From: Bacteroidales bacterium
GTDB taxonomy: Bacteria > Bacteroidota > Bacteroidia > Bacteroidales > Dysgonomonadaceae
Assembly: GCA_012841425.1 (NCBI GenBank)
Contig: DUUR01000292.1
Coordinates: 1-5,963, forward strand
Reading direction: 5' to 3'
Length of the DNA stretch: 5,963 nt
Part shown: positions 1-5,963 of the stretch, in pieces
Numbering within the stretch: the first letter of the stretch is position 1
Layout of the letters: every line of letters starts with the position of its first letter
Made by a program: the position numbers and the translations under genes
Notes under the pieces: generated by a model
What the model saw: the letters and a program-made list of their open reading frames with translations, nothing else
Databases searched by the model: none
What the model was told of the DNA's origin: nothing

Positions 1-294
1 CCAAAGCTCTCAACTGTTACAGGAGGCCTCTCGGGTCCATGCATTAAACCAATAGCTGTGAGAATGGTATGGGAAGTATTTAATGCCGTAAAAATTCCAA
101 TAATCGGTATGGGTGGAATTAGTAACTGGCAAGACGCAATCGAATTTATTCTTGCTGGATCACGTGCAATTCAAGTAGGCACATATAATTTCATAGATCC
201 AACAGTCTCTGTAAAAATAGTAGATGGTATAAATGAATATCTCGATAGACACAATATAGAATCTGTTAATGATTTGGTAGGTCAAATGCTCTAA
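1..294 (+). CDS. pyrD: Dihydroorotate dehydrogenase, C-terminal part (partial, 5' end outside window)
   Basis: This is the last 97 codons of PyrD, the flavoenzyme that oxidises dihydroorotate to orotate in de novo pyrimidine synthesis. The frame is open from base 1, so the gene starts outside the window; the ATG at 64 is internal. Visible family landmarks are [10 protein letters not shown] at the start of the fragment, then IPIIGMGGI (a phosphate/FMN-binding loop of the TIM barrel), then VGTYNF, equivalent to the GTANF FMN-binding motif. The GGLSGPxIKP form is typical of cytosolic class 1 enzymes, most like class 1B (PyrDB, which works with the PyrK electron-transfer subunit). The 1B assignment is inference because the active-site loop and any pyrK are outside the window. 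Cys in GGLSGPC and Tyr in GTYNF replace the more usual Ala. I see no clear hairpin terminator after the TAA. Family assignment is secure. Confidence 0.95.
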   Translation, partial: PKLSTVTGGLSGPCIKPIAVRMVWEVFNAVKIPIIGMGGISNWQDAIEFILAGSRAIQVGTYNFIDPTVSVKIVDGINEYLDRHNIESVNDLVGQML

Positions 295-379
295 TTGATT
301 ACTAAATTGTATTTCAATGTTATATCTGATTCTATTTTAACGATAATAGTGTCATTTTGTAATATTTATTCGCTTATTA

Positions 380-410
380 TTTGACAAAAAGGAAATATAC
401 ACTATCTTTG
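380..410 (+). promoter_or_regulatory. Bacteroidota-type promoter of asnA
   Basis: TTTG at 380-383 (the -33 element) is followed by exactly 19 bases and then TATCTTTG at 403-410, a full match to the -7 consensus TAnnTTTG used by the primary sigma factor of Bacteroidota. Transcription would start a few bases after 410, leaving a leader of about 20-25 bases before the asnA ATG at 439. No Shine-Dalgarno sequence precedes that ATG, as usual in this phylum. The same stretch also contains TTGACA (381-386), so it partly resembles a sigma-70 -35 box. Confidence 0.7.
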
Positions 411-421
411 TTTGACAAAAA
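380..421 (+). repeat. 11-bp direct repeat TTTGACAAAAA spanning the asnA promoter
   Basis: TTTGACAAAAA occurs at 380-390 and again at 411-421, 31 bases apart (about three helical turns). The first copy includes the promoter -33 element and the second lies directly after the -7 element, over the predicted transcription start. The spacing would suit a regulator binding both copies on one face of the DNA, but that is inference; A-rich repeats also arise by chance in AT-rich intergenic DNA. Confidence 0.6.
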
Positions 422-438
422 ATAGAAAATATTTCTGA

Positions 439-1491
439 ATGAGTACACAGGTTATGCCAAATTTATATATCCCACAAGATTATAAACCTCTTCTAAGTCT
501 CGAGCAGACTGAGCTAGGAATCAAAAACATAAAAGATTTCTTTCAAATCAATCTTTCTTCCGAATTACGGTTACGTCGAGTAACAGCACCACTATTTGTT
601 GAAAGTGGTACAGGAATTAATGATGATTTAAATGGTATAGAACGACCCGTTCGTTTTCCAATTAAAGATCTTGGAGATAAAAGTGCTGAAATTGTGCACT
701 CACTGGCCAAATGGAAACGCTTAACTCTTGCCGACTACGAAATTGAAAAAGGATTTGGTATCTATACCGATATGAATGCTATCCGTGCCGATGAAGAGCT
801 CGATAACACCCATTCGCTCTATGTAGATCAATGGGATTGGGAGTTGGTGATTGACGAAAAGAACAGAACTATCTCTTTCTTAAAACAAATAGTAAAGCGC
901 ATATATGCAGCTATGCTGCGCACAGAATATTTGGTTTACGAACTATTTCCTGTTATTAAGCCCCAGCTGCCATGCGACATTACATTTATCCATGCCGAGG
1001 AGCTTTTACAGAGATATCCCAACATGAACGACAAGCAGCGTGAAGATGCAATAACCAAAGAATATGGTGCTGTATTTGTTATGGGCATTGGCGCTAAACT
1101 TTCAAACGGTTTGCCTCACGATGGACGAGCACCCGATTATGACGATTGGAGCACTATCAACGAAGAAGGGTATGTTGGGCTCAATGGCGACCTACTTGTT
1201 TGGAATCCTGTTTTAAATAAAGCTGTAGAACTTTCTTCAATGGGGATAAGAGTCGATTCTGAGTCTCTCCAAAAGCAAATAAAATCGGTTGGGCAAGAAG
1301 AACGACTGTCTCTTTATTTTCATAAAAAGCTAGTCAACAACGAATTGCCACTTTCTATTGGTGGTGGAATTGGACAATCACGTCTGTGTATGTATTATTT
1401 GCGTAAAGCACATATTGGTGAAATTCAATCTAGTATTTGGCCATCAGACATGAAAGCTAGAGCCCGAAAACATGGCATATTTCTTATTTAA
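439..1491 (+). CDS. asnA: Aspartate--ammonia ligase (asparagine synthetase A)
   Basis: AsnA makes asparagine from aspartate, ammonia and ATP through an aspartyl-AMP intermediate in the cytoplasm. The fold is related to class II aminoacyl-tRNA synthetases. At 350 residues it is slightly longer than the 330-residue E. coli enzyme. Motifs in order: GTGINDDLNG near residues 57-66, HSLAKWKR at 87-94, HSLYVDQWDWE at 125-135, RAPDYDDWS at 230-238, LNGDLLVWNP at 248-257, ELSSMGIRVD at 264-273, and the class II motif-3-like GGGIGQSRL at 308-316. All are intact, so the enzyme should be active. The ATG at 439 is chosen because it lies just downstream of a strong promoter and the N-terminus has normal length. 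The gene appears to have its own promoter rather than relying on pyrD. ung follows on the same strand 157 bases later and could be read through from here. Identification is very secure. Confidence 0.97.
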   Translation: MSTQVMPNLYIPQDYKPLLSLEQTELGIKNIKDFFQINLSSELRLRRVTAPLFVESGTGINDDLNGIERPVRFPIKDLGDKSAEIVHSLAKWKRLTLADYEIEKGFGIYTDMNAIRADEELDNTHSLYVDQWDWELVIDEKNRTISFLKQIVKRIYAAMLRTEYLVYELFPVIKPQLPCDITFIHAEELLQRYPNMNDKQREDAITKEYGAVFVMGIGAKLSNGLPHDGRAPDYDDWSTINEEGYVGLNGDLLVWNPVLNKAVELSSMGIRVDSESLQKQIKSVGQEERLSLYFHKKLVNNELPLSIGGGIGQSRLCMYYLRKAHIGEIQSSIWPSDMKARARKHGIFLI

Positions 1492-1648
1492 GTTGGAAAA
1501 TACTTACGTTCACTAAAGTTAGACTATTTCTCTTCATGGCATATACAATCAGGCTTGTATCTGCTCATTTGGCTTAACGAAATAGTTCCATTTTATATTC
1601 TAAAGATCACAAAGCGATAATATATTAAATATTCAAGAGCCTTACATC
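1492..1648. other. asnA-ung intergenic spacer (no gene seen)
   Basis: This 157-base AT-rich spacer has no convincing reading frame and no hairpin followed by a T-run, so I see no terminator for asnA. It holds a weak 6-bp inverted repeat (ATACAA at 1543-1548, TTGTAT at 1555-1560). It also holds a second copy of CATGGCATAT (1535-1544), which also occurs in the last asnA codons (1471-1480). Confidence 0.5.
1568..1601 (+). promoter_or_regulatory. Possible weak promoter of ung
   Basis: TTTG at 1568-1571 is followed by 22 bases and TATATTCT at 1594-1601, which matches four of the six fixed positions of the TAnnTTTG element. The spacer is longer than the usual 19-21 bases. If used, the leader to the ung ATG at 1649 would be roughly 40 bases. 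The alternative is read-through from asnA, since no terminator lies between the genes. Confidence 0.25.
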
Positions 1649-2311
1649 ATGGAAGTTAAGATTGAAGAAGGATGGAAATCACAATTAGATAATGAGTTCA
1701 ATAAACCATATTTTCATGAATTAGTTAGGTTTGTTAAAGGGGAGTATAGTTCCAAAACTATCTATCCACCTCCAAAAATGATATTTAATGCTTTTAATTT
1801 CACCCCTTTCAACCAAACTAAGGTTGTAATTGTAGGTCAAGATCCTTATCATCAGCCTCATCAGGCCAACGGCTTGTGTTTCTCCGTTAATGATGGAATC
1901 AGAATACCGCCTTCTCTTGTAAATATTTATAAAGAAATTAATCTAGATCTGGGCACTCCTATACCTGCATCAGGCAACCTCGAGCGATGGGCAAAACAAG
2001 GGGTATTGCTACTTAATGCAACTCTAACTGTGAGAGCTGGAGCTGCTGGATCACATCAGGGAAAGGGATGGGAGCAATTTACAGATAGTGTTATAGAATC
2101 GCTTTCTACTGATAGAAACAATTTAGTATTTATGCTTTGGGGAGCCTATGCACAGAAGAAAGGTGCAACCATAGACCAGAGTAAGCACCTGGTAATGAGG
2201 TCGCCACACCCATCACCTCTATCTGCGCATAGAGGTTTTTTCGGGAATAAGCACTTTAGCAAAGCAAATGAATATCTTATTTCAAAAGGAAAACGTCCCA
2301 TAGAGTGGTAG
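1649..2311 (+). CDS. ung: Uracil-DNA glycosylase, family 1
   Basis: Ung removes uracil from DNA, whether from cytosine deamination or dUTP incorporation, starting base-excision repair. The 220-residue length is normal for family 1 (E. coli 229). All catalytic motifs are present. GQDPYH at 63-68 carries the water-activating Asp65. Phe78 in LCFSV would stack on uracil. LLLNATLTV at 120-128 carries Asn123, which recognises uracil. HPSPLS at 187-192 carries catalytic His187 and the DNA-intercalating Leu191. The ATG at 1649 gives a normal N-terminus, with no Shine-Dalgarno sequence. The stop codon TAG (2309-2311) lies in the apical part of the gene's own terminator hairpin. It follows asnA on the same strand and faces sufB. 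Function is secure. Confidence 0.97.
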   Translation: MEVKIEEGWKSQLDNEFNKPYFHELVRFVKGEYSSKTIYPPPKMIFNAFNFTPFNQTKVVIVGQDPYHQPHQANGLCFSVNDGIRIPPSLVNIYKEINLDLGTPIPASGNLERWAKQGVLLLNATLTVRAGAAGSHQGKGWEQFTDSVIESLSTDRNNLVFMLWGAYAQKKGATIDQSKHLVMRSPHPSPLSAHRGFFGNKHFSKANEYLISKGKRPIEW

Positions 2312-2336
2312 AACCAAAACTATGGGACGTTTTTAT
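2290..2336 (+). terminator. Rho-independent terminator of ung, overlapping its 3' coding end
   Basis: A 14-bp perfect stem pairs 2290-2303 (coding for the last residues of Ung) with 2320-2333. A short T-run follows (2330-2334). Inside the 16-base loop, TGGT (2306-2309) can pair with ACCA (2313-2316), adding an apical helix around the stop codon. On the minus strand the same hairpin is followed by a broken T-run (TTTTCCTTTT), so it might also stop transcripts arriving from sufB. Confidence 0.85.
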
Positions 2337-2461
2337 AATTAATTATTGCAGTACGACCTGATAAATCAAATTACTTTGAGATTACAACTAAATTTCTTTG
2401 AAAGTATATCTAAAATGCTTTAATAGTATATCCAAACCGTATCTACAATACAACCTTCAAT

Positions 2462-3913
2462 TTATCCAACACTACCTTCTAGTGAAATCTGTAGTAATTT
2501 CTGAGCTTCAACGGCAAATTCCATTGGCAACTTGTTTACCACCTCTTTTACATATCCATTTACAATCAGACCGATGGCCTCTTCTTCGCCAAGGCCACGT
2601 TGGTTACAGTAGAATATCTGATCTTCGCTAATCTTAGAGGTTGTTGCCTCATGCTCCAATACCGCTGTAGGATGTTGTATATCGGTGTAAGGGAAAGTGT
2701 GAGCAGCGCAATGATCGGTTAGCAACAGACTGTCGCATTGAGAGTGATTTCTAGCATTCTCTGCCTTCTTTGTAACTTTCACTAATCCTCTATAACTGTT
2801 CTGACTACTTCCTGCAGATATACCCTTAGATACAATTCTACTACGGGTGTTCTTACCAATATGTATCATTTTAGTACCAGTGTCTGCTTGCTGGAAATTA
2901 TTTGTAACAGCAACAGAGTAAAACTCGCCTACCGAATTATCACCTTCCAAAATACAAGATGGGTATTTCCATGTGATGGCAGAACCAGTTTCAACCTGAG
3001 TCCACGATATCTTAGAATTATTACCCTTGCAAATACCACGTTTAGTAACAAAATTATATACACCGCCGACACCATTTTTATCGCCAGGATACCAGTTCTG
3101 TACTGTTGAGTACTTCACTTCGGCATTATCTAGTGCAACAATCTCAACAACCGCAGCGTGCAATTGATTCTCATCTCTCATTGGAGCTGTACAGCCTTCA
3201 AGATAACTCACATACGAACTCTCGTCAGCAATAATTAGAGTACGTTCAAACTGCCCAGTATTAGCCGTATTAATACGGAAATAGGTAGACAATTCCATCG
3301 GACATCTCACACCCTTTGGTACATATACAAACGAACCATCACTAAAAACAGCCGAGTTTAAAGCACCAAAGAAATTATCTTTATAAGGAACAACAGTTGC
3401 AAGATACTTTCTAACCAAGTCGGGGTGATGCTTAACCGCTTCACTAAACGAGCAGAAAATAATTCCCTTTTCGGCAAGAACATCTTTAAATGTCGTTTTA
3501 ATAGAAACACTGTCCATTACAGCATCCACAGCCACACCTGTTAGCATCTTTTGCTCGTCCAATGGAATGCCAAGCCTCTCAAATGTTTTTAAAAGCTCCG
3601 GATCAACCTCATCGAGGCTACCTGGAGTTTTCTTTTTTGATGGATCAGCATAATATATCATATCCTGATAATCAATTGGCGGAATATTTAGGTGAGCCCA
3701 ATCAGGCGTCTCCATTGTCAACCAATAACGATAAGCTTTAAGGCGAAACTCAAGCAACCACTCAGGTTCATCTTTCTGTTCCGATATATGGCGAATAACA
3801 TCTTCATTTAACCCCTTATCAATCACATAAGTATCCACATCTGTGGTAAAACCATACTTATATTCTTGTGTGGTTAATTCAGATAATATTTGATCTTGAT
3901 CTAACTCTTGCAT
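2462..3913 (-). CDS. sufB: Fe-S cluster assembly scaffold protein SufB
   Basis: SufB is the scaffold subunit of the cytosolic SufBCD complex, which builds Fe-S clusters using sulfur from SufS and ATP hydrolysis by SufC. The protein has 483 residues against about 495 in E. coli. The N-terminal region (about 1-140) contains FRLKAYRYW and [13 protein letters not shown]. The core beta-helix region includes [15 protein letters not shown] (191-205), [20 protein letters not shown] (238-257), [12 protein letters not shown] (263-274) and [14 protein letters not shown] (343-356). By alignment to E. coli from memory, Cys241 matches Cys254, Cys393 in QCDS matches Cys405, and His421-Glu422 in LEHEATT match His433-Glu434, so the sulfur-accepting and cluster-forming residues are kept. 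It ends in the conserved [19 protein letters not shown]. The ATG at 3913 gives a normal N-terminus. Oddly, no sufC, sufD or sufS is adjacent: ung converges downstream and yceI diverges upstream. Confidence 0.97.
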   Translation of the reverse strand: MQELDQDQILSELTTQEYKYGFTTDVDTYVIDKGLNEDVIRHISEQKDEPEWLLEFRLKAYRYWLTMETPDWAHLNIPPIDYQDMIYYADPSKKKTPGSLDEVDPELLKTFERLGIPLDEQKMLTGVAVDAVMDSVSIKTTFKDVLAEKGIIFCSFSEAVKHHPDLVRKYLATVVPYKDNFFGALNSAVFSDGSFVYVPKGVRCPMELSTYFRINTANTGQFERTLIIADESSYVSYLEGCTAPMRDENQLHAAVVEIVALDNAEVKYSTVQNWYPGDKNGVGGVYNFVTKRGICKGNNSKISWTQVETGSAITWKYPSCILEGDNSVGEFYSVAVTNNFQQADTGTKMIHIGKNTRSRIVSKGISAGSSQNSYRGLVKVTKKAENARNHSQCDSLLLTDHCAAHTFPYTDIQHPTAVLEHEATTSKISEDQIFYCNQRGLGEEEAIGLIVNGYVKEVVNKLPMEFAVEAQKLLQISLEGSVG

Positions 3914-4175
3914 AATTTAAACTATTTAAAAAAGGTTCACGTGACAAATCATAACAACAATGCTATTGCTTTTGTTTATACAAATATACTGCTTTTTCTT
4001 ATATTACTAAGCCCTACATTGTTATACTATTTTGTTATAAATTTTTAAATAATCAAATAACAGTTGTAGCAAAATCTTGTGTAAGCACTTAAATGTTCAT
4101 TCCACACCTGTTTTTTGAACAAACCTATTACTTAGAATGTTAAATGAAAGAATTACAAATAAAATAAAATTAAAT
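3914..4175. other. Divergent sufB-yceI intergenic region
   Basis: This is 262 bases of very AT-rich DNA between two divergent genes, so it should carry the promoters of both. On the sufB side there is a candidate -7 box (3981-3988), an 8-bp palindrome TCACGTGA (3937-3944) in the predicted leader, and a short inverted repeat CAATGCTATTG (3958-3968). I could not find a good TTTG/TAnnTTTG pair for yceI. No gene or structured RNA was recognised. Confidence 0.5.
3981..3988 (-). promoter_or_regulatory. Probable -7 element of the sufB promoter
   Basis: On the minus strand these bases read TATATTTG, a full match to TAnnTTTG. Transcription would begin near 3975, giving a leader of roughly 60 bases before the sufB ATG at 3913. 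The matching -33 TTTG is poor: the best candidate is TTAG (4010-4007) at a spacing of 18. The element is therefore tentative. Confidence 0.4.
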
Positions 4176-4745
4176 ATGAAAAGAGTAATATTGTTTTCAG
4201 TGGCTTTAATAGCTGGTTTAAGCCTAATGGCACAGTCTCAATACAAAGTAGATCCTGCCCACACATCAGTTAACTTTAAGGTTAAGCATAGCGGAATAAC
4301 CTTTGTAAATGGTAAGTTTGATAAATTCGACGGTGGTATTATCGGAGATATGAATAATATTGAGCAGGCTAGAGTATTCTTTAATGTGGATATAGCAAGC
4401 ATCAACACAAGCGTTGAAATGCGTGACAACCATCTACGAAGTGCCGATTTCTTTGAAGTTGAAAAATTTCCTTCTATGACTTTCGAAAGCACAAGTATCG
4501 AGAAGGTAGAAGGTGATAAATACAAACTCCACGGTAAGCTTCAAATAAAAGATGTAACCAAGGATGTTACTTTTGATGTTGTGTATGGTGGTTCTGTAAA
4601 AGGAGAAGATGGCTCTGAGGTTGTAGGTTTTATAGCAAAAAACACAATTAACAGACTCGATTATAATGTTGCTTACGATCCAGACGGTGCGGGTATTGGC
4701 AAAGATGTGCACATTGTACTTTATCTTGAATTTAAGAAAGGATAA
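4176..4745 (+). CDS. Secreted YceI-family (polyisoprenoid-binding lipocalin-like) protein
   Basis: YceI proteins are periplasmic eight-stranded barrels that bind polyisoprenoid-type lipids. Their physiological role is poorly defined; E. coli YceI is induced by base and osmotic stress. I chose the ATG at 4176 (189 residues) over the in-frame ATG at 4137. It begins with a typical signal peptide (MKRVILFSVALIAGLSLMA, cleavage probably after Ala19), whereas the longer form would add 13 charged or polar residues ahead of it. The mature domain fills the rest: YKVDPAHTSVNFKVKHSGI at 23-41, GKFDKFDG near 46-53, the hallmark EMRDNHLRSADFFEVEKFPS at 81-100, GKLQIKDVTKDVTFDV near 110-125, and a C-terminal KDVHIVLYLEFKK strand. 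It is a complete single-domain protein without a cytochrome b561 partner here. It diverges from sufB and converges on the lipoprotein gene, so it is probably monocistronic. Confidence 0.92.
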   Translation: MKRVILFSVALIAGLSLMAQSQYKVDPAHTSVNFKVKHSGITFVNGKFDKFDGGIIGDMNNIEQARVFFNVDIASINTSVEMRDNHLRSADFFEVEKFPSMTFESTSIEKVEGDKYKLHGKLQIKDVTKDVTFDVVYGGSVKGEDGSEVVGFIAKNTINRLDYNVAYDPDGAGIGKDVHIVLYLEFKKG

Positions 4746-4758
4746 CTGTGTTAGGATA

Positions 4759-4799
4759 TAAAATAAGAAAGTCGGCTACGAGCCGACTTTCTTATTTTA
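4759..4799. terminator. Bidirectional terminator shared by yceI and the DUF3298-like gene
   Basis: A perfect 19-bp stem (4759-4777 with 4781-4799) closes on a 3-base loop ACG. The GC-rich top (GTCGGCT/AGCCGAC) sits on an A-rich left arm and a T-rich right arm, so both strands give a G/C stem ending in a U-rich tract. It lies 14 bases after the yceI stop and 30 bases after the end of the convergent minus-strand gene, as expected for a terminator used from both sides. Confidence 0.92.
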
Positions 4800-4828
4800 A
4801 TTAATAACCTTTCTATTAAAAAAAATCT

Positions 4829-5695
4829 CTACTTATTATCTTTAAAATATCTTGCAATAATACCATCTGACAAAATTATATCTTCAAGTTCAGAAAAAGG
4901 AACAACCACATCAATAACTCCCATTGAGTAAGGAGCAATCTCATACTGGTTATACGAATAGTGAATGCCATCGTTGCTTAACCAAAAATTATTGTTAGGC
5001 ACAATATCCTCTATAGTAAAAAAACCGCTAGTCAATAAAGAATCCGGGCTTTCGGCCTCATACTGCTTCATCAAGCTCTTTACTATCCTGTCTGTCAACC
5101 TATTGAAGTAATCAGGGATAAACAAATCCTCCTCCGAGAGGGTTACAAGTTCATTTAAATCAATATTTGTATAAACTATATTGTAAGAACCATGTGCACC
5201 TCCTTCATAATCACTATATTCAACCGCATAGCTCAGTATAGAATCATTCTGAAACAATATCTTATTGTTCGTATTCATATAATACCAATACCACGAAGGC
5301 ATATTCTCACCCAAGCGAGCCAAATCTTCGTAATAAAAATTAGACAGAGACTTATACCTCTCAATGTAATTACTTAAATATTGATCCATAGCCTCTTGTG
5401 GAGTCATTGAGTCGTACTCCATATCACCAAAGAAAGTACCTTTAAAAATTTGCTCAAGCCTTGCCAAGCTCTCTGCATCTCTAAACTTAGTAGGATAAGT
5501 AAAAGAGATATTAACATCGGCAAAAGGTAAAGTAGTATCATTCTCTGCCAGAAGTGGTATTTGCTTGATTACAACAATACTGTCATATACAATTCTTGAA
5601 TATTTACTACCCCTTCTGTTTCCTTCACAAGATGCAAGTATAGAGGTAGCAAATAACACTAATAGAGCAGTATAAAAAAAACTATTTATTCTCAT
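4829..5695 (-). CDS. DUF3298 / RsiV-like domain lipoprotein
   Basis: This is a 288-residue predicted lipoprotein of unknown function. It has a lipoprotein signal peptide: a hydrophobic stretch at about 5-20, then the lipobox LASC with the lipid-modified Cys at 23, which places it in the envelope. The rest resembles proteins annotated DUF4163 plus DUF3298, the extracytoplasmic fold also found in the anti-sigma factor RsiV. An N-terminal part at about 55-160 contains VNISFTYP. The signature YEGGAHGS is at 163-170, and a C-terminal part has YNQYEIAPYSMG at 248-259 and VVVPFSEL at 263-270. Unlike RsiV it has no cytoplasmic anti-sigma segment, so an anti-sigma role is not supported. A DUF4831-like gene ends 67 bases upstream on the same strand and may be cotranscribed, because I see no terminator between them. 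Family assignment is from motif memory and fairly sure; function is unknown. Confidence 0.8.
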   Translation of the reverse strand: MRINSFFYTALLVLFATSILASCEGNRRGSKYSRIVYDSIVVIKQIPLLAENDTTLPFADVNISFTYPTKFRDAESLARLEQIFKGTFFGDMEYDSMTPQEAMDQYLSNYIERYKSLSNFYYEDLARLGENMPSWYWYYMNTNNKILFQNDSILSYAVEYSDYEGGAHGSYNIVYTNIDLNELVTLSEEDLFIPDYFNRLTDRIVKSLMKQYEAESPDSLLTSGFFTIEDIVPNNNFWLSNDGIHYSYNQYEIAPYSMGVIDVVVPFSELEDIILSDGIIARYFKDNK

Positions 5696-5762
5696 CGTTT
5701 CAAAATATATTACTAAATGTTACTTACTATATGCTATAATCCCTCTTAAAATGCAATGTCTG

Positions 5763-5963
5763 CTACTGAACCAACTGTTTAATAGCTCCCAGTTCGGGAT
5801 AGAAATAAACTTTTACAGGTTGTTTATTATTATCGAACATCCTCTTGGCAAGCACATCTTTAGTTCCAAACTGAACTACATCAACCTCCATGTTCTTTGC
5901 AACTCTGTTCTTAAACTCAATTACAAGATCTGCCTTTGCAGGAATATTATAAACAATACCCTC
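5763..5963 (-). CDS. Probable DUF4831 family protein, C-terminal 66 residues (partial, 5' end outside window)
   Basis: The minus strand is open from the window edge to a TAG at 5763-5765, encoding 66 residues in frame with base 5963; the start lies outside. The fragment opens with EGIVYNIPAKADLVIEF, continues through VDVVQFGTKDVLAKRMF, and closes with KVYFYPELGAIKQLVQ. The pattern of GxxYxIP, a beta strand, then xQFG and a final YFxPxxGAIK resembles the C-terminus of DUF4831 proteins of Bacteroidota, which are secreted or envelope proteins of unknown function. This match is from memory on a short fragment, so other beta-rich envelope domains are possible. It is followed 67 bases later by the DUF3298-like lipoprotein gene on the same strand, which suggests a shared transcript. 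Confidence 0.65.
   Translation of the reverse strand, partial: EGIVYNIPAKADLVIEFKNRVAKNMEVDVVQFGTKDVLAKRMFDNNKQPVKVYFYPELGAIKQLVQ

Noticed and set aside
1543..1560. Inverted repeat ATACAA/TTGTAT after asnA as a terminator
   Set aside because: The stem is only 6 bp, A/T-rich, and lacks a following T-run, so it is unlikely to terminate transcription.
1..2311. pyrD, asnA and ung as a linked nucleotide/uracil system
   Set aside because: asnA has its own promoter and works in amino acid synthesis; the thematic link between pyrimidine synthesis and uracil repair is not supported by operon structure.
2398..2631. Plus-strand open frame of 77 codons overlapping the sufB 3' end
   Set aside because: Most of it is antisense to well-conserved sufB, and the protein has no recognisable family features.
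2861..3109. Plus-strand open frame of 82 codons inside sufB
   Set aside because: Entirely antisense to the conserved SufB core, with no promoter and no family resemblance.
4137..4175. Upstream in-frame ATG at 4137 as the yceI start
   Set aside because: It would put 13 polar and charged residues before a normal signal peptide; the ATG at 4176 gives a classical secretion signal and follows an A/T-rich stretch typical of start sites here.
4238..4712. Two minus-strand open frames (4238-4525 and 4434-4712) inside yceI
   Set aside because: Both are antisense to the intact YceI coding sequence, and their translations look like random low-complexity protein.
5192..5377. Plus-strand open frame of 61 codons inside the DUF3298-like gene
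   Set aside because: Antisense to an intact lipoprotein gene and without family features.
4829..5695. DUF3298-like lipoprotein as an RsiV-type anti-sigma factor
   Set aside because: It has a lipobox and no cytoplasmic anti-sigma domain or transmembrane anchor between domains, and no sigma-factor gene is adjacent in the window.

Overview
This AT-rich window looks like ordinary chromosome from a Bacteroidota bacterium, most likely of the order Bacteroidales. Three things support this. Start codons are preceded by A/T-rich stretches rather than Shine-Dalgarno sequences. The asnA promoter fits the Bacteroidota consensus (TTTG, 19 bases, TAnnTTTG). The right end carries genes resembling DUF3298/RsiV-like and DUF4831 proteins, the latter known mainly from Bacteroidota. 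I cannot name the genus.

Layout, left to right. Positions 1-294 hold the 3' end of pyrD (dihydroorotate dehydrogenase, class 1B type). A 144-base gap with a good promoter leads to asnA (ammonia-dependent asparagine synthetase, 439-1491). After 157 bases without a gene comes ung (uracil-DNA glycosylase, 1649-2311), whose terminator hairpin begins inside its own last codons. sufB (Fe-S cluster scaffold subunit, 2462-3913) lies convergent to ung. A 262-base divergent region (3914-4175) separates sufB from a secreted YceI-family protein (4176-4745). A perfect 19-bp hairpin at 4759-4799 serves as a shared terminator between yceI and a convergent DUF3298-like lipoprotein gene (4829-5695). Upstream of that, on the same minus strand, is the 3' end of a probable DUF4831 gene (5763-5963, running off the window).

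The genes are mostly housekeeping: pyrimidine synthesis, asparagine synthesis, uracil repair and Fe-S assembly, plus envelope proteins of unknown function on the right. They do not form one pathway. The most notable points are sufB standing without sufC, sufD or sufS beside it, the ung terminator embedded in the coding sequence, an 11-bp direct repeat spanning the asnA promoter, and the uncharacterised DUF4831/DUF3298 pair. I saw no mobile element, CRISPR array, tRNA, rRNA or defence system, and I do not believe the window contains a previously undescribed system.
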